A DNA stretch of 64,000 nucleotides from Chromobacterium phragmitis (GTDB lineage Bacteria > Pseudomonadota > Gammaproteobacteria > Burkholderiales > Chromobacteriaceae): contig NZ_CP029495.1 in NCBI RefSeq assembly GCF_003325475.1, positions 4,030,001 through 4,094,000 on the forward strand, given 5' to 3'. This document shows positions 24,594 to 32,062 of this stretch, piece after piece; the first letter of the stretch is position 1, and each line of letters starts with the position of its first letter. The notes under the pieces were generated by a model. It was not told the origin of the DNA. It saw nothing but the letters and a program-made list of their open reading frames with translations, and searched no databases. The position numbers and the translations under genes are program-made.

Positions 24594-26822
24594 ATGCCAA
24601 AAGAAGTCCATTTGCGTCGAGATTCGGCGGCTACGCTGCCGTTCCGGCTGACAGCCCTATGCTTATGCCTAAGCGCCAACGCTTCCCTGGCCGCTGAAGA
24701 CGCTCTGCTGCCGCCGCTCAAAGTCCGGGCGACCCAGCTGCAAAAACAGCTTGGGGTCGATAAGCTGGAGTCCGAGGAAATCTCCAGGCCTCAAGCCCGC
24801 TCGCTGGCCGAAGTGCTTGACGTCCTGCCTGGGGTCAATGCGGGCGGTTCGCCCAGGCCTGGCGGGCAGGTAATCAATGTCTGGGGCTATCGCAGCGTGG
24901 AGCAGGTTCAAGTCCAGCTGGACGGCGCCAGTCAGACCTTCTCCAAATATCAGCAAGGCACCAGCTTCATCGAACCGGAACTGCTGGGGAGGGTGGAAGT
25001 GATCAAGGGCGCCCAGTCCGCTTTGTACGGCAATGGCGGCTTCGGCGCCGTGATCCGGGCGGAAACCAAATCGGTGGACGAGCTGCTGTTGCCCGGCGAG
25101 TCAGCGGGCGGCTTCGCCAAGTTCGGCTACCAGAGCAATGGCGGTCAATTCTCCAAGACGGCGGCGGCGTATGCCGGCGGCAGCGAGCATATGGCCGATA
25201 TCCTGGCTTATGTGTCAGAGTCGCGGGCGGGCGATGGGAAAACCGGCGGCGGGGAAACCTATCTGTTTTCCGGCGGAGAGCAAAGGGCTGGAATGCTGAA
25301 GCTGGGTTTCCGGCCTTGGGCCGGGCATCAATTCCGGCTGAGCCTGGTTCGCCAGGAGTCTGAAATGCGCACGCCGTGGGCCGCGAAGAGCGGCGACATC
25401 GCCGCCCCATCCGATTACGACATCAAGCGTTACGGATGGGAAGAGGCCTGGCTGAGGAAGACCGTGATGCGCGATCAGAAGGTGGACTCGATCAGCGGCG
25501 AATGGCGTTACGCCAGCCCGGATCTTCCCTGGCTCGACCTTGCTGTCAATTATGCCCAATCGCGCCGCTATCAACATGACAAGCGGCCGGAATCGACATG
25601 GAAGATCGATTTTCGATCTTCATACGGCCATGAGAGCTGGGTGACGCAGAACAGCCGCTCGCTGGACGTCCGCAATACGGCGAGGCTGGGGGAGCGGCAC
25701 AAGCTGGTTTCCGGCTTGGCATGGAGCAAGCAAGATTGGGATCCGCTGACGTTCCTGGCCAACAAAGCGAAAGACCCGGACTACAACTATGGTTGGATGA
25801 ATGCCTACGGCGGCAATCGCGGCGAAGAGACGATGCGTTCCGCTTACCTGATCCATGAATGGACGCCATTCGTCGGCTGGAGAGTCTCTCCCTCCTTGCG
25901 TTACGATCAGGTGAATCTATTTGGACGCCCCAATCTCGCTCCCATTTACAATGTGGCCAGCGCAGGTCACGACTACCGCCCCGTGAGTTTCTCGGGATGG
26001 TCTCCGCGCCTGGCGGTGGATTGGCGTTTCGCGCCTGGCTGGAACGCCAGCTTCAGTTATGTCGACACTTGGCGGGCGCCGTCGGTGGACGAGGTGTACG
26101 CGGCCCAGATTCCTCAATCCACGCTATCAGGCACCAGCAGGCAGCTGAAACCGGAAAAGCTGCGCGGTTTTTACTATGGGCTGAATTTCGACCGCAATGG
26201 CGCGCTGACCCCGGGAGACCGGCTGAGTCTGTCGTTGCTGGCTTATCGTCAACTGGTGCGCGACAACATCTACATGCGTCTGGGCCATGGCAATACCGGC
26301 GACGCGCCGGGCCAGGCGCCCAAGCCCGGCACCGGTTTTTATCGAAACATGAGCGGCTACCAAATCCATGGCTATGACCTGACGCTGGACTACCAGCTGC
26401 GCGGCTGGTTCGCCTCTGCCGCTTTTTCCGCGACGTCCGGCAACCATCGCAACAGCTTGCGCGACCCCTGGGGGCAATCCGAACCGGTTGTGGATGCGCC
26501 GCCGAGGAAAGCGGTGCTGACCACTGGCTTCAGAGTGGCCAGGTTGGGCCTGACGCTGGGCGTGCAAGGCAAGTTCGTTCGCGCGCAGGACAGGATTCCG
26601 TATTTCGAAGGCTCGCGCACAGCCTATGCGATGCCGCCCAGCAAGGGTTATGCGCTGGCCAACCTGTTCGCAAGCTGGCAGCCGCAGAGCGGCGCGTTCA
26701 AAAACATGGAGGCCCGATTGTCGATAGACAATCTGACCAATCGCGACTACCGGCCGTATTTGACCGAGGGCGCGCAGGGAATGGGCCGCTCCATCCGCAC
26801 CAGCCTGTCCTGGCGCTTCTGA
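24594..26822 (+). CDS. TonB-dependent outer-membrane receptor, probably heme/hemoglobin type
   Basis: A 742-residue protein with a signal peptide (LTALCLCLSANASLAAED) and a plug domain (about 50-160; LAEVLDVLPGVNA, GGQVINVWGYRSVEQVQVQLDG-like, IEVIKGAQSALYGNGG-like). A 22-strand-type beta-barrel ends in aromatic SLSWRF. The C-terminal NLTNRDYRPYLTEGAQGMGRS resembles the heme/hemoglobin receptor group, which I take as a moderate hint of ligand. Expression should be iron-regulated through the adjacent Fur box. No heme-uptake ABC genes or TonB genes are adjacent. GTG at 24591 is an alternative start. Confidence 0.85.
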   Translation: MPKEVHLRRDSAATLPFRLTALCLCLSANASLAAEDALLPPLKVRATQLQKQLGVDKLESEEISRPQARSLAEVLDVLPGVNAGGSPRPGGQVINVWGYRSVEQVQVQLDGASQTFSKYQQGTSFIEPELLGRVEVIKGAQSALYGNGGFGAVIRAETKSVDELLLPGESAGGFAKFGYQSNGGQFSKTAAAYAGGSEHMADILAYVSESRAGDGKTGGGETYLFSGGEQRAGMLKLGFRPWAGHQFRLSLVRQESEMRTPWAAKSGDIAAPSDYDIKRYGWEEAWLRKTVMRDQKVDSISGEWRYASPDLPWLDLAVNYAQSRRYQHDKRPESTWKIDFRSSYGHESWVTQNSRSLDVRNTARLGERHKLVSGLAWSKQDWDPLTFLANKAKDPDYNYGWMNAYGGNRGEETMRSAYLIHEWTPFVGWRVSPSLRYDQVNLFGRPNLAPIYNVASAGHDYRPVSFSGWSPRLAVDWRFAPGWNASFSYVDTWRAPSVDEVYAAQIPQSTLSGTSRQLKPEKLRGFYYGLNFDRNGALTPGDRLSLSLLAYRQLVRDNIYMRLGHGNTGDAPGQAPKPGTGFYRNMSGYQIHGYDLTLDYQLRGWFASAAFSATSGNHRNSLRDPWGQSEPVVDAPPRKAVLTTGFRVARLGLTLGVQGKFVRAQDRIPYFEGSRTAYAMPPSKGYALANLFASWQPQSGAFKNMEARLSIDNLTNRDYRPYLTEGAQGMGRSIRTSLSWRF

Positions 26823-26841
26823 TTATCCGCCCGATGATTCG

Positions 26842-26866
26842 AAACCGGCCTCGGGCCGGTTTTTTT
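26842..26866 (+). terminator. Terminator after the TonB receptor gene
   Basis: Stem AAACCGGCC / GGCCGGTTT with a TCG loop and T4-7, 20 bases after the stop. No FMN riboswitch fits in the 76 bases left before ribE. Confidence 0.88.
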
Positions 26867-26942
26867 GCGCCGGCGCGGATTGGAAAACACCCATTCGGCT
26901 ACAATATCGTCCAAACGACAATTCAAACCAAGGAGGTTTGCC

Positions 26943-27557
26943 GTGTTCACCGGTATCGTCCAGGGCGTGGCCGAAGTGGTCGCCATCGAAGAAAAACAGG
27001 ATTTTCGCACTCATATCGTCCGCCTGCCCCAGGAGATGCTGCCCGGCCTGCAGCTTGGCGCTTCGGTGGCCCACAACGGCTGTTGCCTCACCGTCACCCG
27101 CGTGGATGGCGACTTGGCTCACTTCGATCTGATGCAGGAAACGCTGCGCGTCACCAATCTCGGCACGCTCAAGGCGGGCGACGGCGTAAACGTGGAGCGC
27201 GCGGCGAAGTTCGGCGACGACATCGGCGGCCACGCGATGTCCGGCCACGTGATGGGCCTCGCATTGGTCGTCGACGTCATCGAATCCCCCAACAACCGCA
27301 CCGTCTGGTTCGAATTGCCGGCCGGGCTGGAAAAGTACGTCTTCACCAAGGGCTATATCGGCATAGACGGCATCAGCCTCACCATCGGCGCGGTCGAAGG
27401 CCGCCGCTTCTGCGTGCACCTGATTCCGGAAACGCTGAGCCGAACCAATATCGCTGGCCGCCGGTCCGGAGACAAGATCAACATCGAGATCGACCCGCAG
27501 ACCCAGGCCATCGTCGATACCGTCGAGCGCGTGCTGGCGCAGCGCGGTCAGGCGTGA
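26943..27557 (+). CDS. ribE: Riboflavin synthase, alpha subunit
   Basis: A 204-residue protein made of two homologous lumazine-binding barrels (residues 1-95 and 96-190), which dismutates 6,7-dimethyl-8-ribityllumazine to riboflavin. The N-terminus (M)FTGIVQG and GHAMSGHV segment are typical. Start is GTG at 26943 behind a perfect AAGGAGG; the open frame extends upstream but family members begin here. First gene of the riboflavin run, with its stop overlapping the next GTG. Confidence 0.95.
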   Translation: MFTGIVQGVAEVVAIEEKQDFRTHIVRLPQEMLPGLQLGASVAHNGCCLTVTRVDGDLAHFDLMQETLRVTNLGTLKAGDGVNVERAAKFGDDIGGHAMSGHVMGLALVVDVIESPNNRTVWFELPAGLEKYVFTKGYIGIDGISLTIGAVEGRRFCVHLIPETLSRTNIAGRRSGDKINIEIDPQTQAIVDTVERVLAQRGQA

Positions 27558-28216
27558 TCTTGCGCGATCTGCCGGTGCTGGCGTCGTGGAGCGGCGGCAA
27601 GGACAGCTGCCTCGCGCTGTGGCGCGCCGCTCAGGCCGGCGCCAAGCCGCAGGCTCTGTTGACCATGCTGGACGAGGCGGGCGACCGCTCCCGCTCGCAC
27701 GGGGTGCGGCCCGACGTACTGGCCCTGCAGGCGCAGGCGCTGGGGTTGCCCCAGCGCTTGGGAAAGGCAAGCTGGAATGATTACCGCGAAGTCTTCATTG
27801 AGCAGTTGCGCGCGGCCGCGGCGGACGGCATCCAGGCGGCGGTGTTCGGCGATATCGATCTGGACGCGCACCGAGAATGGGAGGAGGGCGTCTGCGCCGA
27901 GGCGGGCCTGGCGGCGGTTTTGCCGCTATGGGGCGAGCGGCGTGCCGACCTCGCGCGCGAATTCGTCGATGCCGGATTCGTCGCCCGCATCGTGATGGTC
28001 AATACTGCGCTGGTGGACGAAAAGTGGCTGGGCCGGACTTTCAACCGGCAACTGATAAAAGATATGCTGGCCGAGGGCGTGGATCCCTGCGGCGAGGCGG
28101 GCGAGTTTCATACCCTGGTGATGGACGGCCCCTTGTTCGACAAGCCGCTGGCGCTGCGCGACGGCGAGGCGGCGAAGCTCGGGGAATACCGGGCGCTGGA
28201 CCTGCTGCCCGCGTAG
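27554..28216 (+). CDS. PP-loop ATPase of the diphthine-ammonia ligase / DUF71 family
   Basis: A 220-residue adenine nucleotide alpha-hydrolase fold protein. The PP-loop ASWSGGKDSCLALW lies at residues 10-23, with SHGVRPDVLALQAQALGLP and a C-terminal GEAGEFHTLVMDGPLF motif diagnostic of the ATP-binding amidoligase group that includes eukaryotic diphthine-ammonia ligase. Bacteria lack diphthamide, so the bacterial substrate is unknown. It starts with GTG overlapping the ribE stop and precedes ribB, so it is embedded in the riboflavin operon. Confidence 0.82.
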   Translation: MILRDLPVLASWSGGKDSCLALWRAAQAGAKPQALLTMLDEAGDRSRSHGVRPDVLALQAQALGLPQRLGKASWNDYREVFIEQLRAAAADGIQAAVFGDIDLDAHREWEEGVCAEAGLAAVLPLWGERRADLAREFVDAGFVARIVMVNTALVDEKWLGRTFNRQLIKDMLAEGVDPCGEAGEFHTLVMDGPLFDKPLALRDGEAAKLGEYRALDLLPA

Positions 28217-28245
28217 AACGGGCGTACCGACAAAGGAATAGAGAA

Positions 28246-29370
28246 ATGACCATATCCCCGATTCAAGACATCATCGCCGACATTCAGGCTGGCAAGATGG
28301 TGGTGCTGATGGATGCCGAAGACCGCGAAAACGAAGGCGACCTGGTGATGGCGGCCGAATTCGTTACGCCGGAGGCGATCAACTTCATGGCCAAATACGG
28401 CCGCGGACTGATCTGCCTGACACTGACGGAAGAGCGCTGCAAGCTGTTGAATCTGCCGATGATGGCGACCAACAACGGCACCAGCTTCGGCACCAATTTC
28501 ACCGTTTCGGTGGAGGCTGCCGAGGGCGTCACCACCGGGATTTCCGCCGCCGACCGCGCCCACACCATCAAAACCGCCGTGGCGCGGCTGGCCAAGGCCA
28601 GCGACTTGGTCCAGCCTGGCCACGTATTCCCCTTGAAAGCGCAGAACGGCGGCGTGCTGATCCGGGCCGGCCATACTGAAGCCGGTTGCGATCTGGCCAT
28701 GCTGTCCGGCGTGGAGCCGGCCGGCGTGATCTGCGAGATCATGAACGACGACGGCACCATGGCGCGCCTGCCGGAGCTGATGGAGTTCGCCAAAGAGCAT
28801 GGTTTGAAAATCGGCACCATCGCCGATCTGATCCAGTACCGCAGCCGCACCGAATCGCTGGTTGAAAAAGTGGGCGAGCGCCCGGTGGAAACGCCGTTCG
28901 GCAGTTTCGACCTGCACGTGTTCCGCGACATCACCACCTCCGCCACTCATCTGGCGCTGAGCAAGGGCAAAATTCGCCCCGACAAGGACATCCTGGTGCG
29001 GGTGCATGAGCCGCTGTCGGTGATCGACATGCTGGCTCCGCTGTGCAGCCGCCATTCCTGGACGCTGCCCAATGCGCTGGAAACCATCGAGGAAGAAGGC
29101 TGCGGCGTCATGGTGTTGCTGTACCGCGACGAGACCGGCCAGGACCTGGCTCAACGCGCCCTGGGCCAGGAAGCGCCGCGGCAGAAATGGGACAGCAAGA
29201 CCTTCGGCATCGGCGCGCAGATGCTGAAGGCTCTGGGAGTGGGCAAGATGAGGCTGATGTCCAGCCCGGTCAGCTTGCCGTCCATGGCCGGATTCGAGCT
29301 GGAGGTGACGGGTTTTTGCCAGCCGGGCCACTTCCACGTGGACAGCCAGAACGGCCCGGGCGTGGCCTAA
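28246..29370 (+). CDS. ribB: 3,4-dihydroxy-2-butanone-4-phosphate synthase with degenerate GTP cyclohydrolase II domain (RibBX type)
   Basis: A 374-residue two-domain protein. Residues 1-~205 are an intact DHBP synthase (DAEDRENEGDLVMAAE, RAGHTEAGCDLAML), which makes the four-carbon riboflavin precursor from ribulose-5-phosphate. Residues ~206-374 have GTP cyclohydrolase II fold features (EEEGCGVMVLLYRDE, TFGIGAQMLKALGVGKMRLM). The zinc/catalytic motif HSEC..TGD..RCDC is replaced by HEPLSVIDMLAPLCSRHS, so this half should not hydrolyse GTP. A genuine ribA must lie elsewhere. Start at ATG 28246 behind AAAGGAA. Confidence 0.93.
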   Translation: MTISPIQDIIADIQAGKMVVLMDAEDRENEGDLVMAAEFVTPEAINFMAKYGRGLICLTLTEERCKLLNLPMMATNNGTSFGTNFTVSVEAAEGVTTGISAADRAHTIKTAVARLAKASDLVQPGHVFPLKAQNGGVLIRAGHTEAGCDLAMLSGVEPAGVICEIMNDDGTMARLPELMEFAKEHGLKIGTIADLIQYRSRTESLVEKVGERPVETPFGSFDLHVFRDITTSATHLALSKGKIRPDKDILVRVHEPLSVIDMLAPLCSRHSWTLPNALETIEEEGCGVMVLLYRDETGQDLAQRALGQEAPRQKWDSKTFGIGAQMLKALGVGKMRLMSSPVSLPSMAGFELEVTGFCQPGHFHVDSQNGPGVA

Positions 29371-29431
29371 ATGCGGCAATTACGTTACAATCGCCGGCTT
29401 TCCTTAGTGTTTTCGCCGCGAGGACAAACCA

Positions 29432-29899
29432 ATGCTTGATGCAATCCAGTGTATTGAATCCAATTTTTCCGGCAAGGGCCTCAAAATCGGCATCGCCATG
29501 GCGCGTTTCAACACGCCGGTATGCCACGGCCTGCGCGACGCCTGTCTCGCCGAGCTGGGGAAACTGGGCGTAGGCGCTGGCGACATCACCCTGGCCACCG
29601 TGCCGGGCGCGCTGGAAGTTCCGCTGGTGCTGCAGACCATGGCCAAAAGCGGTCGCTTCGACGCGCTGGTGGCGCTGGGCGCGGTGATCCGCGGCGAAAC
29701 CTATCATTTCGAGCTGGTATCCAACGAATCCGGCGCCGGCGTCACCCGCGTTGGCCTGGACTTCGACATTCCGGTCGCCAACGCCATCCTGACCACCGAG
29801 AACGACGAGCAGGCGGAAGTCCGCATGCAGGAGAAGGGCGCTGACGCGGCCCGCGTCGCGGTGGAGATGGCCAATCTGCACAAGACGCTGCGCGGCTGA
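29432..29899 (+). CDS. ribH: 6,7-dimethyl-8-ribityllumazine synthase
   Basis: A 155-residue lumazine synthase condensing 5-amino-6-ribitylaminouracil with the butanone phosphate. Signature segments: ARFNTPVCHGLRDACLAELGKLG, VPGALEVPLVLQTMAKSGRFDALVALG-like with the catalytic region GAVIRGETYHFELV and SNESGAGVTRVGLD. It follows ribB by 61 bases and precedes nusB, the classical ribH-nusB arrangement. Confidence 0.95.
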   Translation: MLDAIQCIESNFSGKGLKIGIAMARFNTPVCHGLRDACLAELGKLGVGAGDITLATVPGALEVPLVLQTMAKSGRFDALVALGAVIRGETYHFELVSNESGAGVTRVGLDFDIPVANAILTTENDEQAEVRMQEKGADAARVAVEMANLHKTLRG

Positions 29900-29971
29900 T
29901 CCATCGCCGCCAGCCGCCATGGGGAGCGCGCGGCAACGCCGCTTCCCTTGCTCTTTCAAGGAATCGCCAAC

Positions 29972-30421
29972 ATGAAAACCGCCCGTCGCCGCGCTCGCGA
30001 ATTCGCCGTGCAAGGCATTTACGAATGGGAGCTGAATCCGGACCGCCCGGCTTCGCTGATTGAAAAACACCTGCGCGAAAACGAGTACTTCGCCAAGGCC
30101 GACGAAGCCCTGTTCCGCAGCATTCTGTACGGCGTGCTGAAGGACGTGGAGCCGTTGTCCGCGCAAGTGGGCCGTTATTACGAACGCGCCGAGGACGAGG
30201 TTAGCCCGGTGGAGCGCGCCGTGCTGCTGATGGCGGCTCTGGAGCTGACCCAAAGCCCGGAAACGCCGTACCCGGTGATCATCAATGAAGCCATCGAGAT
30301 CACCAAGACTTTCGGCGGCACCGACGGCCACAAATTCGTCAACGGCGTGCTGGACAAGCTGGCCGCCGACGTGCGCGGCGATGAAGTGCTGGCGCAGAAA
30401 CAACGCCGCAAACAAGACTGA
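29972..30421 (+). CDS. nusB: Transcription antitermination factor NusB
   Basis: A 149-residue all-helical protein that binds boxA RNA with NusE/S10 in rRNA antitermination. Segments: TARRRAREFAVQGIYEWEL, EDEVSPVERAVLLMAALEL and INEAIEITKTFGGTDGHKFVNGVLDKLA. Start at MKTARRR behind AAGGAA. A terminator 32 bases after the stop ends the riboflavin-nusB unit. Confidence 0.95.
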   Translation: MKTARRRAREFAVQGIYEWELNPDRPASLIEKHLRENEYFAKADEALFRSILYGVLKDVEPLSAQVGRYYERAEDEVSPVERAVLLMAALELTQSPETPYPVIINEAIEITKTFGGTDGHKFVNGVLDKLAADVRGDEVLAQKQRRKQD

Positions 30422-30452
30422 GCCGGACGCCGCAAGCGCGCCGCTGTCGACG

Positions 30453-30476
30453 ACACCCGCCGCGGCGGGTGTTTTT
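30453..30476 (+). terminator. Terminator or attenuator between nusB and thiL
   Basis: A perfect self-complementary stem ACACCCGCC-GC-GGCGGGTGT followed by TTTTT. It ends 14 bases before the thiL start, leaving no room for a promoter between the two, so thiL depends on read-through or on a promoter inside nusB. Confidence 0.8.
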
Positions 30477-30489
30477 GCGTGAGAACGCC

Positions 30490-31440
30490 ATGAACGAATT
30501 CGAACTGATAAGCCGTTACTTCAAGCGCGACGCGCCGTCCGCCCGGCTGGGCGTAGGCGACGACGCCGCCATCGTGCGGCCGACGCCTGGCTGCGATCTG
30601 CACATGTCGGTGGACATGCTGGTGGAGGGTCGCCACTTTTTCTCCGATGTGGCGCCGCGCGCGCTGGGGCACAAGACGCTGGCGGTCAACTTGTCCGACA
30701 TGGCTGCGATGGGCGCGCGCGCGCGCTGGGCCTTGCTCTCCATTGCGTTGCCCAAGGCGAATGAGGCCTGGGTGTCGGAGTTCGCCGCCGGTTTTTTCGC
30801 GCTGGCCGACGCGCACGGCGTGGAGCTGATCGGCGGCGATACCACCGGCGGCCCGCTGACGCTGTCGGTCACCATCCTGGGCGAGGCGCCGTCGGGCCAG
30901 GCGCTGCGGCGCGACGCGGCCCAGGCGGGCGACGACATCTGGGTGTCGGGCGAGCTGGGGCTGGGCGCGCTGGCGGTGAGGCACAGATTGGGCTGGCTGA
31001 ATGTAAACGATGCGGAACTGCTGGCCGCGGCGACGCACAAACTGGAATACCCGGAACCTCGGCTGGCGCTGGGCGCTGCGATGCTGCCGCTGGCCCGCGC
31101 GGCGGCTGACGTGTCGGACGGCCTGCTGGCCGATCTGGGCCACATTCTGGCCGCCTCGGGCGTGGCGGGGGAGATATGGGCGGAGGCGTTGCCATCCCAC
31201 CCTTTGCTGGAAGCCCGGCGCATGGAGCATATCGCCTGCCTGGCCGCGGGCGGGGACGATTACGAACTGATATTCACGGCGCCGCCATCGCGCCGCGCGG
31301 ACATCGAGGCGGCCGCCCAGGTCTGTGGCTGCCGTGTCAGCCGCATTGGACGGACGCTGGCGGGCAAGGGCTGCGCGCTGCTGGACGCGGAGGGACGCGC
31401 CGTGAAACTGGATAAGGAAGGTTATGACCACTTCGGCTGA
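30490..31440 (+). CDS. thiL: Thiamine-monophosphate kinase
   Basis: A 316-residue kinase making thiamine diphosphate from thiamine monophosphate. Family segments: N-terminal FELISRYF, GDDAAIVRP, SVDMLVEGRHFF, NLSDMAAMGARARWALLS, GGDTTGGPLTLSVTILGE and DVSDGLLADLGHI, with GGDDYELIFT near the C-terminus. Start at MNEFEL. The 3' end overlaps pgpA by 17 bases, so they are co-translated. Confidence 0.93.
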   Translation: MNEFELISRYFKRDAPSARLGVGDDAAIVRPTPGCDLHMSVDMLVEGRHFFSDVAPRALGHKTLAVNLSDMAAMGARARWALLSIALPKANEAWVSEFAAGFFALADAHGVELIGGDTTGGPLTLSVTILGEAPSGQALRRDAAQAGDDIWVSGELGLGALAVRHRLGWLNVNDAELLAAATHKLEYPEPRLALGAAMLPLARAAADVSDGLLADLGHILAASGVAGEIWAEALPSHPLLEARRMEHIACLAAGGDDYELIFTAPPSRRADIEAAAQVCGCRVSRIGRTLAGKGCALLDAEGRAVKLDKEGYDHFG

Positions 31441-31930
31441 CACCCCGAAGATCACGCCCAACTGGCGTTTTCTGTTGAGCAATCCCATCCACCTGCTGTC
31501 TTTCGGCTTTGGCAGCGGTTTGATGAGGAAGGCTCCCGGCACCTGGGGCACTCTGGTTGCCTATCCCATTTTTTTCCCCTTGCTGGCGCTGGGCGTCCAT
31601 GGCTGGGCGCTGATGGCGCTATGCCTGCCGCTGTTTCTGATCGGCGTCCATGTCTGCGGCGTGACCGGCAAGGCGCTGGGCGTGCACGACTACGGCGGCA
31701 TCGTGTGGGACGAGGTGGTGGGCATGCTGATGGTGCTGGCTTTCGCTCCGGCTAACTGGGCGGGATGGATTCTGGCCTTCGCGCTGTTCCGCCTGTTCGA
31801 CATCGTCAAGCCCTGGCCGATACGCTGGTTCGATCAGCGCGTCGGCGGCGGTTTCGGCGTGATGGTGGATGATGTGATCGCCGCGCTGTTCGCGCTGGCC
31901 GCGCAGGCGCTGATCTGGCATTGGTTGTGA
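31424..31930 (+). CDS. pgpA: Phosphatidylglycerophosphatase A
   Basis: A 168-residue inner-membrane phosphatase converting phosphatidylglycerophosphate to phosphatidylglycerol. Segments: FGSGLMRKAPGTWGTLVA, HDYGGIVWDEVVGMLMV, and FRLFDIVKPWPIRWFDQRVGGGFGVMVDDVIA-type C-terminus. About four hydrophobic helices. It overlaps thiL. Confidence 0.93.
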   Translation: MTTSADTPKITPNWRFLLSNPIHLLSFGFGSGLMRKAPGTWGTLVAYPIFFPLLALGVHGWALMALCLPLFLIGVHVCGVTGKALGVHDYGGIVWDEVVGMLMVLAFAPANWAGWILAFALFRLFDIVKPWPIRWFDQRVGGGFGVMVDDVIAALFALAAQALIWHWL

Positions 31931-31982
31931 TGCGAACGAATAAAACAGTTACAATCGAATCCTAAAGTGACATACGCATTGC

Positions 31983-32038
31983 CGCTTGATTCAGTCAAGC
32001 GACTCGCCATGTAAAACATGCCCGCGCTTGCCGCGGGC
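31983..32038 (+). repeat. Two adjacent hairpins upstream of ftsK
   Basis: CGCTTGA-TTCAG-TCAAGCG (31983-32001) and GCCCGCG-CTTGC-CGCGGGC (32020-32038). Neither has a T-tract. They lie in the ftsK leader, 25-80 bases before its GTG start; their role is unknown. Confidence 0.5.
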
Positions 32039-32062
32039 GACTAGATTTCGGGGTTACCAACC

